Shown: in pieces, positions 1-5,511 of the stretch
How the letters are laid out: each line of letters begins with the position of its first letter
How positions within the stretch are numbered: position 1 is the stretch's first letter
DNA from: an uncultured bacterium
GTDB taxonomy: Bacteria > Cloacimonadota > Cloacimonadia > Cloacimonadales > Cloacimonadaceae
DNA: 25,705 nt
Direction: 5' to 3'
Assembly (NCBI GenBank): GCA_937924555.1
Contig: CALDSN010000068.1
Location: 1 to 25,705 of the forward strand
The notes under the pieces: generated by a model
Database searches by the model: none
What the model saw: the letters and a program-made list of their open reading frames with translations, nothing else
Told to the model about the DNA's origin: nothing
Program-made: the position numbers and the translations under genes

Positions 1-63
1 GTTCGCATGGTTCGCATGGTTCGCATGGTTCGCATGGTTCGCATGGTTCGCATGGTTCGCATG
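1..63. repeat. Tandem array of seven 9-bp units at the contig edge
   Basis: The unit GTTCGCATG is repeated seven times without a mismatch and is cut by the contig end. On the minus strand each unit reads Cys-Glu-Pro in the frame of the HTH protein that starts at 214, so the array is an in-frame coding repeat. The true copy number is unknown because the assembly stops inside it. Confidence 0.95.
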
Positions 64-214
64 GAATCATGTAGGCGGTTCTGCCATTGAAAGAAGGGTG
101 CGGAACCGTGACAGCCTGAAGCTTACCACTGGCAATAGCTTTTTGAACCGCTCTGGGGCTTATGCCTTTACGGGCAGCATATTCCGAGACGGAAAGAAGT
201 TTGAGATCACTCAT
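1..214 (-). CDS. Mu-type transposase-like or excisionase-like HTH protein, N-terminus only (partial)
   Basis: The ATG at 214-212 is preceded on the minus strand by a GGAGG-type ribosome binding site, and the frame stays open to the contig edge (71 residues). Residues 6-35 form a helix-turn-helix of the MerR/HTH_17 kind, with the core SVSEYAARKGISPRAV followed by AIASGKLQAV. The segment around residues 42-51 (GRTAYMIP) resembles the stretch that follows the HTH in the N-terminal part of Mu-type transposases, where a similar Y-x-IP is common. From residue 52 the chain becomes Cys-Glu-Pro repeats. Its place at the end of a leftward early operon fits a transposase of a Mu-like phage, but no catalytic domain is visible. 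An excisionase or other small DNA-binding protein is the alternative. This gene has no stop within the window. Confidence 0.6.
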   Translation of the reverse strand, partial: MSDLKLLSVSEYAARKGISPRAVQKAIASGKLQAVTVPHPSFNGRTAYMIPCEPCEPCEPCEPCEPCEPCE

Positions 215-240
215 ACCAGAACCTCCGCTCCCAAAGATTT

Positions 241-272
241 GGAGTGGGCAGAATTCCGGAACTGCCCACTCC
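241..272. promoter_or_regulatory. Perfect 11-bp hairpin upstream of the HTH/transposase-like gene
   Basis: GGAGTGGGCAG (241-251) is exactly complementary to CTGCCCACTCC (262-272). The 10-nt loop contains the palindrome TTCCGGAA. It lies 27 bp upstream of the minus-strand start at 214. Neither side has a T-tract, so it looks more like a leader structure or protein-binding site than an intrinsic terminator. Confidence 0.6.
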
Positions 273-293
273 CAGGGAGGTATGTGTTGCAAG

Positions 294-411
294 ATTAAAA
301 GCAGCCACGGTATTTGGGACTGGATTCCAGCCGAACCACCCCAACAGCCAAGGGCTTGTCTGTCGGGGACCCCGGACGATGGAATGACGGGGTGTGGGGG
401 CTGCTTTTAAT
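294..411. repeat. 118-nt element bounded by a 13-bp perfect inverted repeat
   Basis: ATTAAAAGCAGCC (294-306) and GGCTGCTTTTAAT (399-411) are perfect inverted repeats. They enclose 92 G/C-rich nucleotides with several further complementary runs of C and G. No convincing reading frame fits. It could be a structured RNA in the leader of the leftward transposase-like gene, or a tiny MITE-like insertion (the ends contain TTAA). Sequence alone does not decide between these. Confidence 0.5.
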
Positions 412-420
412 ACTGCAGGG

Positions 421-489
421 TTGACAGAAAAGGGGGATACTCCCAACTTGGAGAGTAAGCTAAAACCAAGGAAAAAGGAGTATCCCATG
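421..489 (+). promoter_or_regulatory. Leader with TTGACA and a 10-bp Shine-Dalgarno-sequestering inverted repeat
   Basis: TTGACA at 421-426 is followed by GGGATACTCC (434-443), the exact complement of GGAGTATCCC (477-486). The latter contains the Shine-Dalgarno GGAG and ends on the base before the ATG at 487. The loop is 33 nt. A transcript starting upstream of 434 would hide its ribosome binding site. The arrangement recurs at 1498-1567 with different paired bases. No good -10 box is visible 17-18 bp after TTGACA, so promoter function is uncertain. Confidence 0.6.
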
Positions 490-672
490 GATGACGAGAT
501 TTTGCAAGAACTGAAGGTACTTAACCGGCTATTGGCAATCATAGCAGTTAGCGTATCCGAAAAGGAACAAGGATGGGAAAAACGTCCCAAAGCGAGCATC
601 CAAACCGCTGCTAAAAATTTGATAGGCACAATAACCGAGGACATATCGAATCAGCTCCAAGACGAAGAATGA
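487..672 (+). CDS. Small phage protein of unknown function (61 aa)
   Basis: The start at 487 is chosen because GGAG at 477-480 gives a six-base spacing; an in-frame ATG at 394 has no ribosome binding site and lies inside the 294-411 element. The protein is acidic and apparently helical. Its opening (DEILQELKVLNRLLAIIA) resembles the N-terminus of short phage regulators that begin with a leucine-rich helix, but the HTH that would normally follow is not recognisable here. It runs against the leftward early operon, and its last 22 bases overlap the end of the 651-983 gene tail to tail. Function cannot be assigned. Its leader is organised like that of the gene at 1565, which suggests the two are co-regulated. 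Confidence 0.55.
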   Translation: MDDEILQELKVLNRLLAIIAVSVSEKEQGWEKRPKASIQTAAKNLIGTITEDISNQLQDEE

Positions 673-983
673 TATAAGCTATTCATTATAGCTGATAGTC
701 TGGTTACATATTCTGCTGTTCGCTCTTCGAATAGCGACTTGAGAACGTAGCTATCTTGATCAAGCAGCATGTTCAAGCTGTGTTCAGCAGTAAACAGCTT
801 TTGTTCCCAACAAAGGCGCAGGGAATTTTTATACTCGTTTAGAAGTGCCTTTAGGGCTTCGGTGTGCTGGGATATCTCTTCATCAAGCTTTGCCCTGTAG
901 CCAGGAGAGGTAACATCCTCCTCTTCCGGGGCTTCGCAAGAGGAGTCTATTTCGCGAGGTAAGGTGTTGGTTTTTTCGGGCAT
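651..983 (-). CDS. Early phage protein of unknown function (110 aa)
   Basis: An AAGGAG site sits seven bases before the ATG at 983. The first 30 residues are polar and acidic (CEAPEEEDVTSPG) and likely disordered. The rest is predicted alpha-helical with heptad-like leucines (HTEALKALLNEYKNSLRL), which suggests a coiled-coil or small helical bundle. I recognise no family. It starts right after the 985-1245 gene in the leftward cluster, so the two are probably co-transcribed from the early promoter near the repressor. The gene ends inside the last codons of the opposite-strand gene 487-672. Confidence 0.6.
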   Translation of the reverse strand: MPEKTNTLPREIDSSCEAPEEEDVTSPGYRAKLDEEISQHTEALKALLNEYKNSLRLCWEQKLFTAEHSLNMLLDQDSYVLKSLFEERTAEYVTRLSAIMNSLYHSSSWS

Positions 984-984
984 G

Positions 985-1245
985 TTATTCTCCTTGTTTT
1001 GTGGTTATGAGGTCAGGTAGTGGGCACCCTGATAGGGTACCGCCGTTTTGCATGGGTTCTGCTACGCTGGCAAAGGTGCGGTGACGGAGCGAATTGATGG
1101 GGTTTTCCCAGGTGGTGAAGATAAGCTTGCAGAAATACTCTGTGCGAAAGCGATCGGCAACCTTAACGGATTGATGTGTGCGGTTTGGGCAATCCTTGCA
1201 GCCTGAGATCGGCATGTTGACAATGGCATTTGAATAGAGCTTCAT
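985..1245 (-). CDS. Small cysteine-containing early phage protein (86 aa)
   Basis: The start at 1245 follows a GGAG site six bases upstream. Residues 16-21 give C-K-D-C-P-N, and two further cysteines occur at about positions 38 and 74. The CxxC pair could bind zinc, but a second clear knuckle is missing, so this is only a suggestion. Many residues are basic or aromatic and there is no signal peptide or membrane segment. The gene lies between the small HTH gene (9-bp gap) and the 651-983 gene (1-bp gap), as expected for a leftward operon. The family is unknown to me. Confidence 0.6.
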   Translation of the reverse strand: MKLYSNAIVNMPISGCKDCPNRTHQSVKVADRFRTEYFCKLIFTTWENPINSLRHRTFASVAEPMQNGGTLSGCPLPDLITTKQGE

Positions 1246-1254
1246 GATATGCTC

Positions 1255-1446
1255 CTACGATGCCTTTTCGTGCAGATAAGAGGTTATTTTGCGGCGCATT
1301 TCTACAGCGGGACGATAGCCTTGGAGGATTTCCACCAGGTATTGATAGTAGATGCCTGTATCGCGAGATAACTGCGCCTTGGATATCTTGCGCCGGGCAA
1401 GCTCTGCCCGGATTTCTTCTGCGCTAAGGATGGACTTAGATTTCAT
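1255..1446 (-). CDS. Small XRE-like helix-turn-helix protein (63 aa)
   Basis: AAGGAG lies six bases upstream of the ATG at 1446. Residues 9-57 fit a compact HTH: RRKISKAQLSRDTGI supplies the turn and YYQYLVEILQGYRPA the recognition-helix region, as in small Cro/Ner-like regulators. The protein has no further domain. As an early leftward gene opposite a CI/LexA-type repressor, a Cro- or Ner-like role (damping early transcription or competing for operators) is the natural guess. That role is inferred from position; the fold assignment rests on the sequence pattern only. Confidence 0.6.
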   Translation of the reverse strand: MKSKSILSAEEIRAELARRKISKAQLSRDTGIYYQYLVEILQGYRPAVEMRRKITSYLHEKAS

Positions 1447-1497
1447 ATAAACTCCTTATAGGTGACAAAGTTACAAGGTGATAAAGTGATGATGTGG

Positions 1498-1567
1498 TTG
1501 ACAAAAAAGGGGACGCTCCCCATGCTGGGATAACACACAAATAAGCGCATAAGGAGCGTGAACAATG
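1498..1567 (+). promoter_or_regulatory. Second leader with TTGACA and a 7-bp Shine-Dalgarno-sequestering inverted repeat
   Basis: TTGACA (1498-1503) is followed by ACGCTCC (1513-1519), complementary to GGAGCGT (1553-1559), which contains the ribosome binding site of the gene at 1565. The loop is 33 nt, as in the leader at 421-489, and TTGACA-to-arm spacing is also equal. A short local dyad, GGGGA-CGC-TCCCC (1509-1521), overlaps the upstream arm and could be an operator instead. Confidence 0.6.
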
Positions 1568-1981
1568 GAAGAAATGTTTCATTACAAAGAGCACTTCATA
1601 TTCTACTATCATCCCACTAACCAAAGCAGGGTGGTAAAAGCCTTCCTTCAAGACGTAGCAAGTGATAAGCTTAAGAAGGAAGCCCGAAAGAACCCCTGGA
1701 AAAGCTATAGCACTTTGCAGAAAAGAGAGGCAATAGAACTCGCAGAGCATGTAATTAAATCCTCTTCTCCGGAACTATTGGAAGCTTATTTAGACCCGGA
1801 GAGGTTGAAGGTAGGGATGGATTCTGAACAAAGCAAGCTCGCATCAGTCAGCCTTTATCACGTAATGAACCTGATTACAAAACTTGTTACCTATCCTGCT
1901 GATTTCGACATTAAACACGATCTTGCTTGTAGGATTTTGAAAGATAGCTTCAGGTCCGTGGATTTCGAGGACAGCATTTAA
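1565..1981 (+). CDS. Phage protein of unknown function (138 aa)
   Basis: The ATG at 1565 has AAGGAG eight bases upstream, so this reading frame is likely translated although it runs against the early operon. The product is lysine- and glutamate-rich, mostly helical, without a signal peptide or membrane segment. The N-terminal part has aromatic strands (HYKEHFIFYYH), followed by a basic helix (KLKKEARKNPWKSY). I recognise no domain. Its final 138 bases overlap the 3' end of the opposite-strand gene 1844-2602, an unusually long tail-to-tail overlap. One of the two C-termini may have arisen by loss of an earlier stop. Confidence 0.55.
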   Translation: MEEMFHYKEHFIFYYHPTNQSRVVKAFLQDVASDKLKKEARKNPWKSYSTLQKREAIELAEHVIKSSSPELLEAYLDPERLKVGMDSEQSKLASVSLYHVMNLITKLVTYPADFDIKHDLACRILKDSFRSVDFEDSI

Positions 1982-2602
1982 TTTAGAGTCTATCTGCTCG
2001 AGAGCTTTGTACACCTGACGAGTGAGCTCATGGCTAAGCTTATGTGTGGCTTTTGCCCGGCGGAGACCAATCGACTTAAAAGGTTTGCCGTTATCCAGGG
2101 GAATTGCGACTGGATTGCCGTGAACACTTGCGGCTTTGGCAACAGCATGTGTTAGGCTTAAATCAGAATGCAGCACACAGAGATGCGCATAAAGCTCAGA
2201 TGACTTTTCGGGAACCCCAAGCTGATCTGCTATAGCCTCGGCGCGGAGTTTAAGTCTTTCTTCATGCAGCTTTGTCAGAGGGTTATAAGGCTTGCCATTA
2301 TCCGAGGAGAATAGGTGATGAATTTCGTGTTGCGAAGCTGCTTTATTATTAAAGGCACTGATGATTGCATGAGTATCGGTATCTGAGGGATTAAAGATTG
2401 AGAACCCAATTGGTACCCCATCAGAGAACCACAGATCACCCGGCTTGGGGAGGTCTCCACGAAGAATAAGCCCAGGAAGATAATTATTGCGGAGAAACTT
2501 GGCATCACGGCGTTTGAGGAAGCGACGGTGTTTCTTTTCAGCCTGGCGAAGTAGATTACCAAGCTCGGCAGCGGACCGTTGGATACGTTTTTCTAAAGTC
2601 AT
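1844..2602 (-). CDS. First gene of the leftward early operon, unknown function (252 aa)
   Basis: AAGGAG six bases before the ATG at 2602 supports this start, and the gene diverges from the repressor across about 190 bp. The first 40 residues are very basic (KKHRRFLKRRDAKFLR), consistent with nucleic-acid contact. Two segments, one near residue 100 (DNGKPYNPLTKLHEERLKL) and one near residue 170 (DNGKPFKSIGLRRAKATHKL), look like an internal duplication built around DNGKP(Y/F). No membrane segments or signal peptide are seen. I do not recognise the family. Its position as first early gene next to the switch suggests a role in replication, transposition or early regulation, but this is inference. 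Confidence 0.6.
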   Translation of the reverse strand: MTLEKRIQRSAAELGNLLRQAEKKHRRFLKRRDAKFLRNNYLPGLILRGDLPKPGDLWFSDGVPIGFSIFNPSDTDTHAIISAFNNKAASQHEIHHLFSSDNGKPYNPLTKLHEERLKLRAEAIADQLGVPEKSSELYAHLCVLHSDLSLTHAVAKAASVHGNPVAIPLDNGKPFKSIGLRRAKATHKLSHELTRQVYKALEQIDSKLNAVLEIHGPEAIFQNPTSKIVFNVEISRIGNKFCNQVHYVIKAD

Positions 2603-2674
2603 GATTTGCTCCTTGTGGTATGGCTTTGGGGTGTGGGAGGAGCAGAGCCCGTCCCTTCATTTTGAACTTTGTGC

Positions 2675-2680
2675 TTGACA
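2675..2680 (+). promoter_or_regulatory. Possible -35 box (TTGACA) for the repressor transcript
   Basis: TTGACA occurs in the intergenic region between the divergent early gene and the repressor. A matching -10 at 17 bp is poor; AT-rich TATGTGTATAG follows further on (2709-2719). The location upstream of both dyad operators fits a lysogenic promoter that the repressor would control, but the promoter call itself is weak. Confidence 0.3.
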
Positions 2681-2727
2681 TTCATAATAACCGCCTTTTT
2701 TTGTAGTCTATGTGTATAGGGACAAGG

Positions 2728-2777
2728 TAACGCTTCTGCGTATCGGTGTCAAGATAAATATAACGCACAAGCGTATC
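2728..2777. promoter_or_regulatory. Pair of identical dyad operators for the prophage repressor
   Basis: TAACGC-N4-GCGTATC occurs twice, at 2728-2744 (spacer TTCT) and 2761-2777 (spacer ACAA). Each has a perfect ACGC/GCGT dyad, and the outer bases are also conserved between copies. The copies are in the same orientation with 33-bp spacing, close to three helical turns. The second abuts the in-frame ATG at 2778 and lies 12 bp before the preferred start at 2790. Binding by the adjacent CI-like protein is inferred from position and symmetry. Confidence 0.75.
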
Positions 2778-2789
2778 ATGGGAAGGCTT

Positions 2790-3446
2790 ATGGACTATAA
2801 AGTCTTGTTAAACGAGTTACTTAGCGAGCTAAAATTAAGTAAAAAAAAGTTTGCTGAGGGGCTTGGCGTGTCCCAGGGGAACGTGTCTGACTGGTTTAAT
2901 CGACCTGGTTACAGACCATCAATTGATGCGCTGAAACGCATAAGCGAAGTCTATCATGTAAACCTCAACTGGCTAATCACAGGCAAAGGGCCAATGTTCC
3001 AGGAGTTGATCCCGCTGGATGCGAAGATATTGGAGGACACGATTCGGTTGCCGATAAGCGCGGAGATTGCCGCGGGGATACCCTGTGAGGTGTATGTTGA
3101 TGAGCCATTGGGGTATGTGGATATCCCGCGGGCGTTATTGGCATTTGCTCCGCCATATCTGGTGTTCCGTGTGAGTGGACGGAGTATGGAGCCACATGTG
3201 CTGAACGGGGATTTGGTGGTTTGCACCAGGGATTGGCGAGGAGTGGAGCTTCAGGGTAAGATAATGGCATTTCGTACCCAGGAAGGGATAACGCTGAAGA
3301 AGCTGATGTTGGATGATAAGAACCGGGTAACCTGGTTGATGCCGATAAATCATGAATTTGCGCCAATGGCATGGACGGAAGAGGATAGCGATTTGGTGAT
3401 GATAGGGCTGTTGGACATAGCGATACGGAGTTTTAACAGGGAGTAA
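2790..3446 (+). CDS. LexA/CI-type prophage repressor (HTH plus S24 peptidase, 218 aa)
   Basis: Residues 8-70 form a CI/XRE helix-turn-helix (KLSKKKFAEGLGVSQGNVSDW). Residues 85-210 form an S24 peptidase domain. The likely self-cleavage site is Ala95-Gly96 (SAEIAAGIP), the nucleophile Ser132 lies in SGRSMEP, and the general base is Lys170 in GITLKKL. In this family RecA-stimulated self-cleavage after DNA damage inactivates the repressor and induces the prophage. I chose ATG 2790 because GGAAGG lies just upstream and the longer in-frame starts (2712, 2778) fall before or directly against the operators; ATG 2778 remains possible. The gene diverges from the early operon and presumably controls it through the dyads at 2728-2777. 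Confidence 0.9.
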   Translation: MDYKVLLNELLSELKLSKKKFAEGLGVSQGNVSDWFNRPGYRPSIDALKRISEVYHVNLNWLITGKGPMFQELIPLDAKILEDTIRLPISAEIAAGIPCEVYVDEPLGYVDIPRALLAFAPPYLVFRVSGRSMEPHVLNGDLVVCTRDWRGVELQGKIMAFRTQEGITLKKLMLDDKNRVTWLMPINHEFAPMAWTEEDSDLVMIGLLDIAIRSFNRE

Positions 3447-3472
3447 TAAATACGAAACCATAGGAGGTAACC

Positions 3473-3709
3473 ATGTGGTTTATTGTTTGGATAGTAGCGT
3501 CATTAGCGTGCGGGTATTTTGCAAAAAGTAAGGGTTGATCATTTGGAGCAGGATTCTTATTGTCAGCGATATTATCGCCGATATAGGGCTTTCTCATTGT
3601 GGCAGTAATGCGTCCCGGGAAGCCACTATGTCAGTTTTGCAAAGGTTTTATGGAAGTGGGAGCATCTGTGTGTAAGTGTTGTGGCCGGGAACAGAGCCCG
3701 GAGGAGTGA
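3473..3709 (+). pseudogene. Membrane/zinc-ribbon protein broken by two in-frame stops
   Basis: A strong AGGAGG site precedes the ATG at 3473, but TGA at 3536 stops the frame after 21 codons. The same frame continues past that TGA and a TAG at 3584 to a final TGA at 3707. Read through, it gives a sensible 78-codon protein: a hydrophobic N-terminal helix (FIVWIVASLACGYF), a SFGAGFLL-type motif, a second hydrophobic helix (GFLIVAVM), then a zinc ribbon CQFC-x9-CKCC. Related small membrane proteins usually carry Lys-Gly-Arg-Ser at the first stop, so CGA to TGA is a likely mutation; TTG to TAG could explain the second. Neighbouring genes use TAG and TGA as ordinary stops, so recoding is unlikely. 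The 21-aa peptide may still be made. Confidence 0.75.
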
Positions 3710-3816
3710 GAGGGGAGGGCGCGAAGAATAATTACCATGGAATGCATTTTGCATATTCTCTTGTTACTTCTTGTATAGCCACCTTAGTCGATTATCATAT
3801 AATTATAGGAGAAGAT

Positions 3817-4407
3817 ATGTTAGACTTTGATCACAGGGGATTGATCCCTCCATTTGTTGGCAAGGCTACAGATTTTGATCGCTCACCCTACTTTGTATCT
3901 TTATTGGAGTTTGTTGATTTTTTTACGACAGGGCGCCGAGAGTTTGACATTTTGAAGCGCATTACTTTGTTGAAGAATTTTATGGAATATCGAAAAATGC
4001 TGCATAGTTCAGGCTTGACCAGTGGGTTTCAGTGGGTAAATGGGAGCTTTGTGACCAATAAAGAAGAGATAAAAAAGGAAGCACCCAATGATATTGATGT
4101 TGTGACGATATTCATTCTTGGATCAGGGATATCACAACAATCGTTTGCATATCAGTACCCATATTTGTTTGACAATGAAGCAATAAAAAACGGATTACAT
4201 ATAGACTCACATTATCTTGTCTTAGAGCAATCGAACGTTAACCTCGAGAGCTTGATTGAGCAGATAAACTACTGGAACAATCTATGGTCTCATCAAAGGG
4301 ACACACTCTTATGGAAAGGTTACATAAGACTTGATTTATCACCAGATCAGGATGATCTTGCATTAAAATGGTTAGAGAGATTAAGTAAAGGAGTTGAAAA
4401 TGCGTAG
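3817..4407 (+). CDS. DUF6932-type nucleotidyltransferase-like protein (196 aa)
   Basis: The ATG at 3817 follows TAGGAGA by six bases; the in-frame upstream extension to 3676 reads through degraded zinc-ribbon DNA and is not credible. The start (MLDFDHRGLIPPFVG) and the central WVNGSFVTNK...PNDIDVV pattern match what I know as the DUF6932 family. Gly76-Ser77 followed by Asp92 and Asp94 is the GS...DxD signature of the DNA polymerase-beta nucleotidyltransferase fold, and Asp173 in YIRLDLS could be a third acidic residue. Such folds act as nucleotidyl transferases in MNT/HEPN and AbiE-type systems, but the substrate here is unknown. Its stop overlaps the next gene by 8 bp, which implies translational coupling. 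Base composition is clearly more AT-rich than the phage structural genes, so it is probably transferred cargo. Confidence 0.75.
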   Translation: MLDFDHRGLIPPFVGKATDFDRSPYFVSLLEFVDFFTTGRREFDILKRITLLKNFMEYRKMLHSSGLTSGFQWVNGSFVTNKEEIKKEAPNDIDVVTIFILGSGISQQSFAYQYPYLFDNEAIKNGLHIDSHYLVLEQSNVNLESLIEQINYWNNLWSHQRDTLLWKGYIRLDLSPDQDDLALKWLERLSKGVENA

Positions 4408-5311
4408 TCGTGAAATTAATCAGCTCCGTGCGGAGCAAAATCACTTAAAGGGTATTTTGTCGCGGATACCCGAAAATGAGTATATAAACCGAATGAGTTT
4501 TGAAAGCAGATTAAAGGAAGTAAACGAAGAACTTAGTTCGGTACCAGAGGGTTATAGAGAGCCCGCTAGAGCAGTGGTGTATTTTAGGGGAAAGCCAGTT
4601 GTTGGGAGCTTTGGTGTATTTGCAGACTTCGGTATCAAGGCAGTCAGCCATTTTAATGATGTTGTTAAAGCTATTGCTACGAATATCATAGGAATAGGAT
4701 TGGGCGAAAGAGGAGCTATCCCAAGCTTAAAAGATAGCCAATTGCTAATAACAGGGACAGCAAGAGGATCATTCGGATTTGAGCTGGAAGAAAACCAAGA
4801 ACAATTAGAATGCATTCCAGAAGATACACGCATTGTAGAAGCTTCTTTAAGCAAGACTTTTCGTATTATTAAAGCTTCGATCGAATCAGATGATGAGCTT
4901 GCTGAGGAAGTAGATGGCCTTGATGACCGAGCATTAAGCCAAATTCATGAATTTTTGAAAACACTGGCAAGCAATGAGGCATATTGTGCTATAGAGATTG
5001 ATGATGAAGTCTTTTGTTTTAAGGATTATGAGCAAGTTGAGAGGACATCTAAGCGGTTTCTACCCGATAACATTCACGAAGATGAAGTTGAATATTCTGG
5101 AGAGTTTACAGGTACCCTACCTGGTGCTCGGAACTTTGAATTCAAACTATCGCCGTCTAATACATTGATAAGGGGCAAGGTGGGTGATCAAATAACAGAA
5201 GCATCAATTATTAACCATAATCTCGAAGCTCCTGTAAAGATAACTGTTTTGGAGAAAGTCATAGGAAAAGGAAAGCCTCGATACACTTTATTGAGTTTTA
5301 TTAGGCTCTGA
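4400..5311 (+). CDS. Partner protein of the DUF6932-like gene, unknown function (303 aa)
   Basis: AAGGAG at 4388-4393 with a six-base spacing selects the ATG at 4400, which lies inside the end of the preceding gene. Residues 1-48 form an amphipathic coiled coil (REINQLRAEQNHLKGIL and SRLKEVNEEL). Residues 55-130 contain ARAVVYFRGKPVVGSFG and QLLITGTARGSFGFELEE, motifs I associate with a widespread but uncharacterised bacterial family often found beside DUF6932 genes. Residues 160-200 are acidic and helical, and the C-terminal 80 residues look like a small beta domain (NTLIRGKVGD). No catalytic signature, signal peptide or membrane segment is seen. The 8-bp overlap and shared terminator suggest a two-protein complex, perhaps an enzyme with a regulator or sensor. 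A toxin-antitoxin or defence role is a hypothesis only. Confidence 0.7.
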   Translation: MRSREINQLRAEQNHLKGILSRIPENEYINRMSFESRLKEVNEELSSVPEGYREPARAVVYFRGKPVVGSFGVFADFGIKAVSHFNDVVKAIATNIIGIGLGERGAIPSLKDSQLLITGTARGSFGFELEENQEQLECIPEDTRIVEASLSKTFRIIKASIESDDELAEEVDGLDDRALSQIHEFLKTLASNEAYCAIEIDDEVFCFKDYEQVERTSKRFLPDNIHEDEVEYSGEFTGTLPGARNFEFKLSPSNTLIRGKVGDQITEASIINHNLEAPVKITVLEKVIGKGKPRYTLLSFIRL

Positions 5312-5333
5312 TAAGAGCGTGTTGCTTATTATT

Positions 5334-5362
5334 ACCCCGGTTTTGCCGGGGTTTTTCTTTTT
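5334..5362 (+). terminator. Strong intrinsic terminator of the cargo cassette
   Basis: ACCCCGG (5334-5340) pairs perfectly with CCGGGGT (5346-5352) around a five-base loop, followed by TTTTCTTTTTC. It lies 22 bp after the stop of the 303-aa gene and separates the cassette from the late operon. Confidence 0.9.
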
Positions 5363-5402
5363 CTGTCCGAAAAATTTAGCCCGCAACAGTAAAGGGTTTG
5401 TG

Positions 5403-5447
5403 GCACAAAAGTGCATATATAGCAAATCTGCACGGTATATTTTGACA
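5403..5447 (+). promoter_or_regulatory. Possible late-operon control region
   Basis: This AT-rich stretch before the first structural gene contains a small dyad GCAC-AAAA-GTGC (5403-5414), a further GCAC at 5430-5433 downstream of TATATAGC, and TTGACA at 5442-5447 without a convincing -10. It is the only gap between the cargo terminator and the structural genes, so a late promoter must lie in or near it. Confidence 0.3.
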
Positions 5448-5511
5448 GTTGGGGCTGTGTTTACAAAGCTGAAGCCATCGATAGGGACATAAGTCCTGAA
5501 GGAGGAAAAAG

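Noticed and set aside
1..63. CRISPR array
   Set aside because: Units are 9 bp with no spacers.
207..644. 145-aa open frame on the minus strand
   Set aside because: It crosses the 294-411 inverted repeat and the SD-paired leader, has few charged residues and lies antisense to a gene with a good ribosome binding site.
1436..1750. 104-aa minus-strand open frame
   Set aside because: It is antisense to the 1565 gene, overlaps the start of the small HTH gene, and has no ribosome binding site.
3473..3709. Alternative genetic code (TAG or TGA as sense) in this phage
   Set aside because: Capsid, connector, portal and tape measure genes end normally on TAG or TGA at tight junctions.
3676..3816. Upstream extension of the DUF6932-like gene
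   Set aside because: It overlaps the broken zinc-ribbon gene in another frame and has no ribosome binding site, while 3817 has one.
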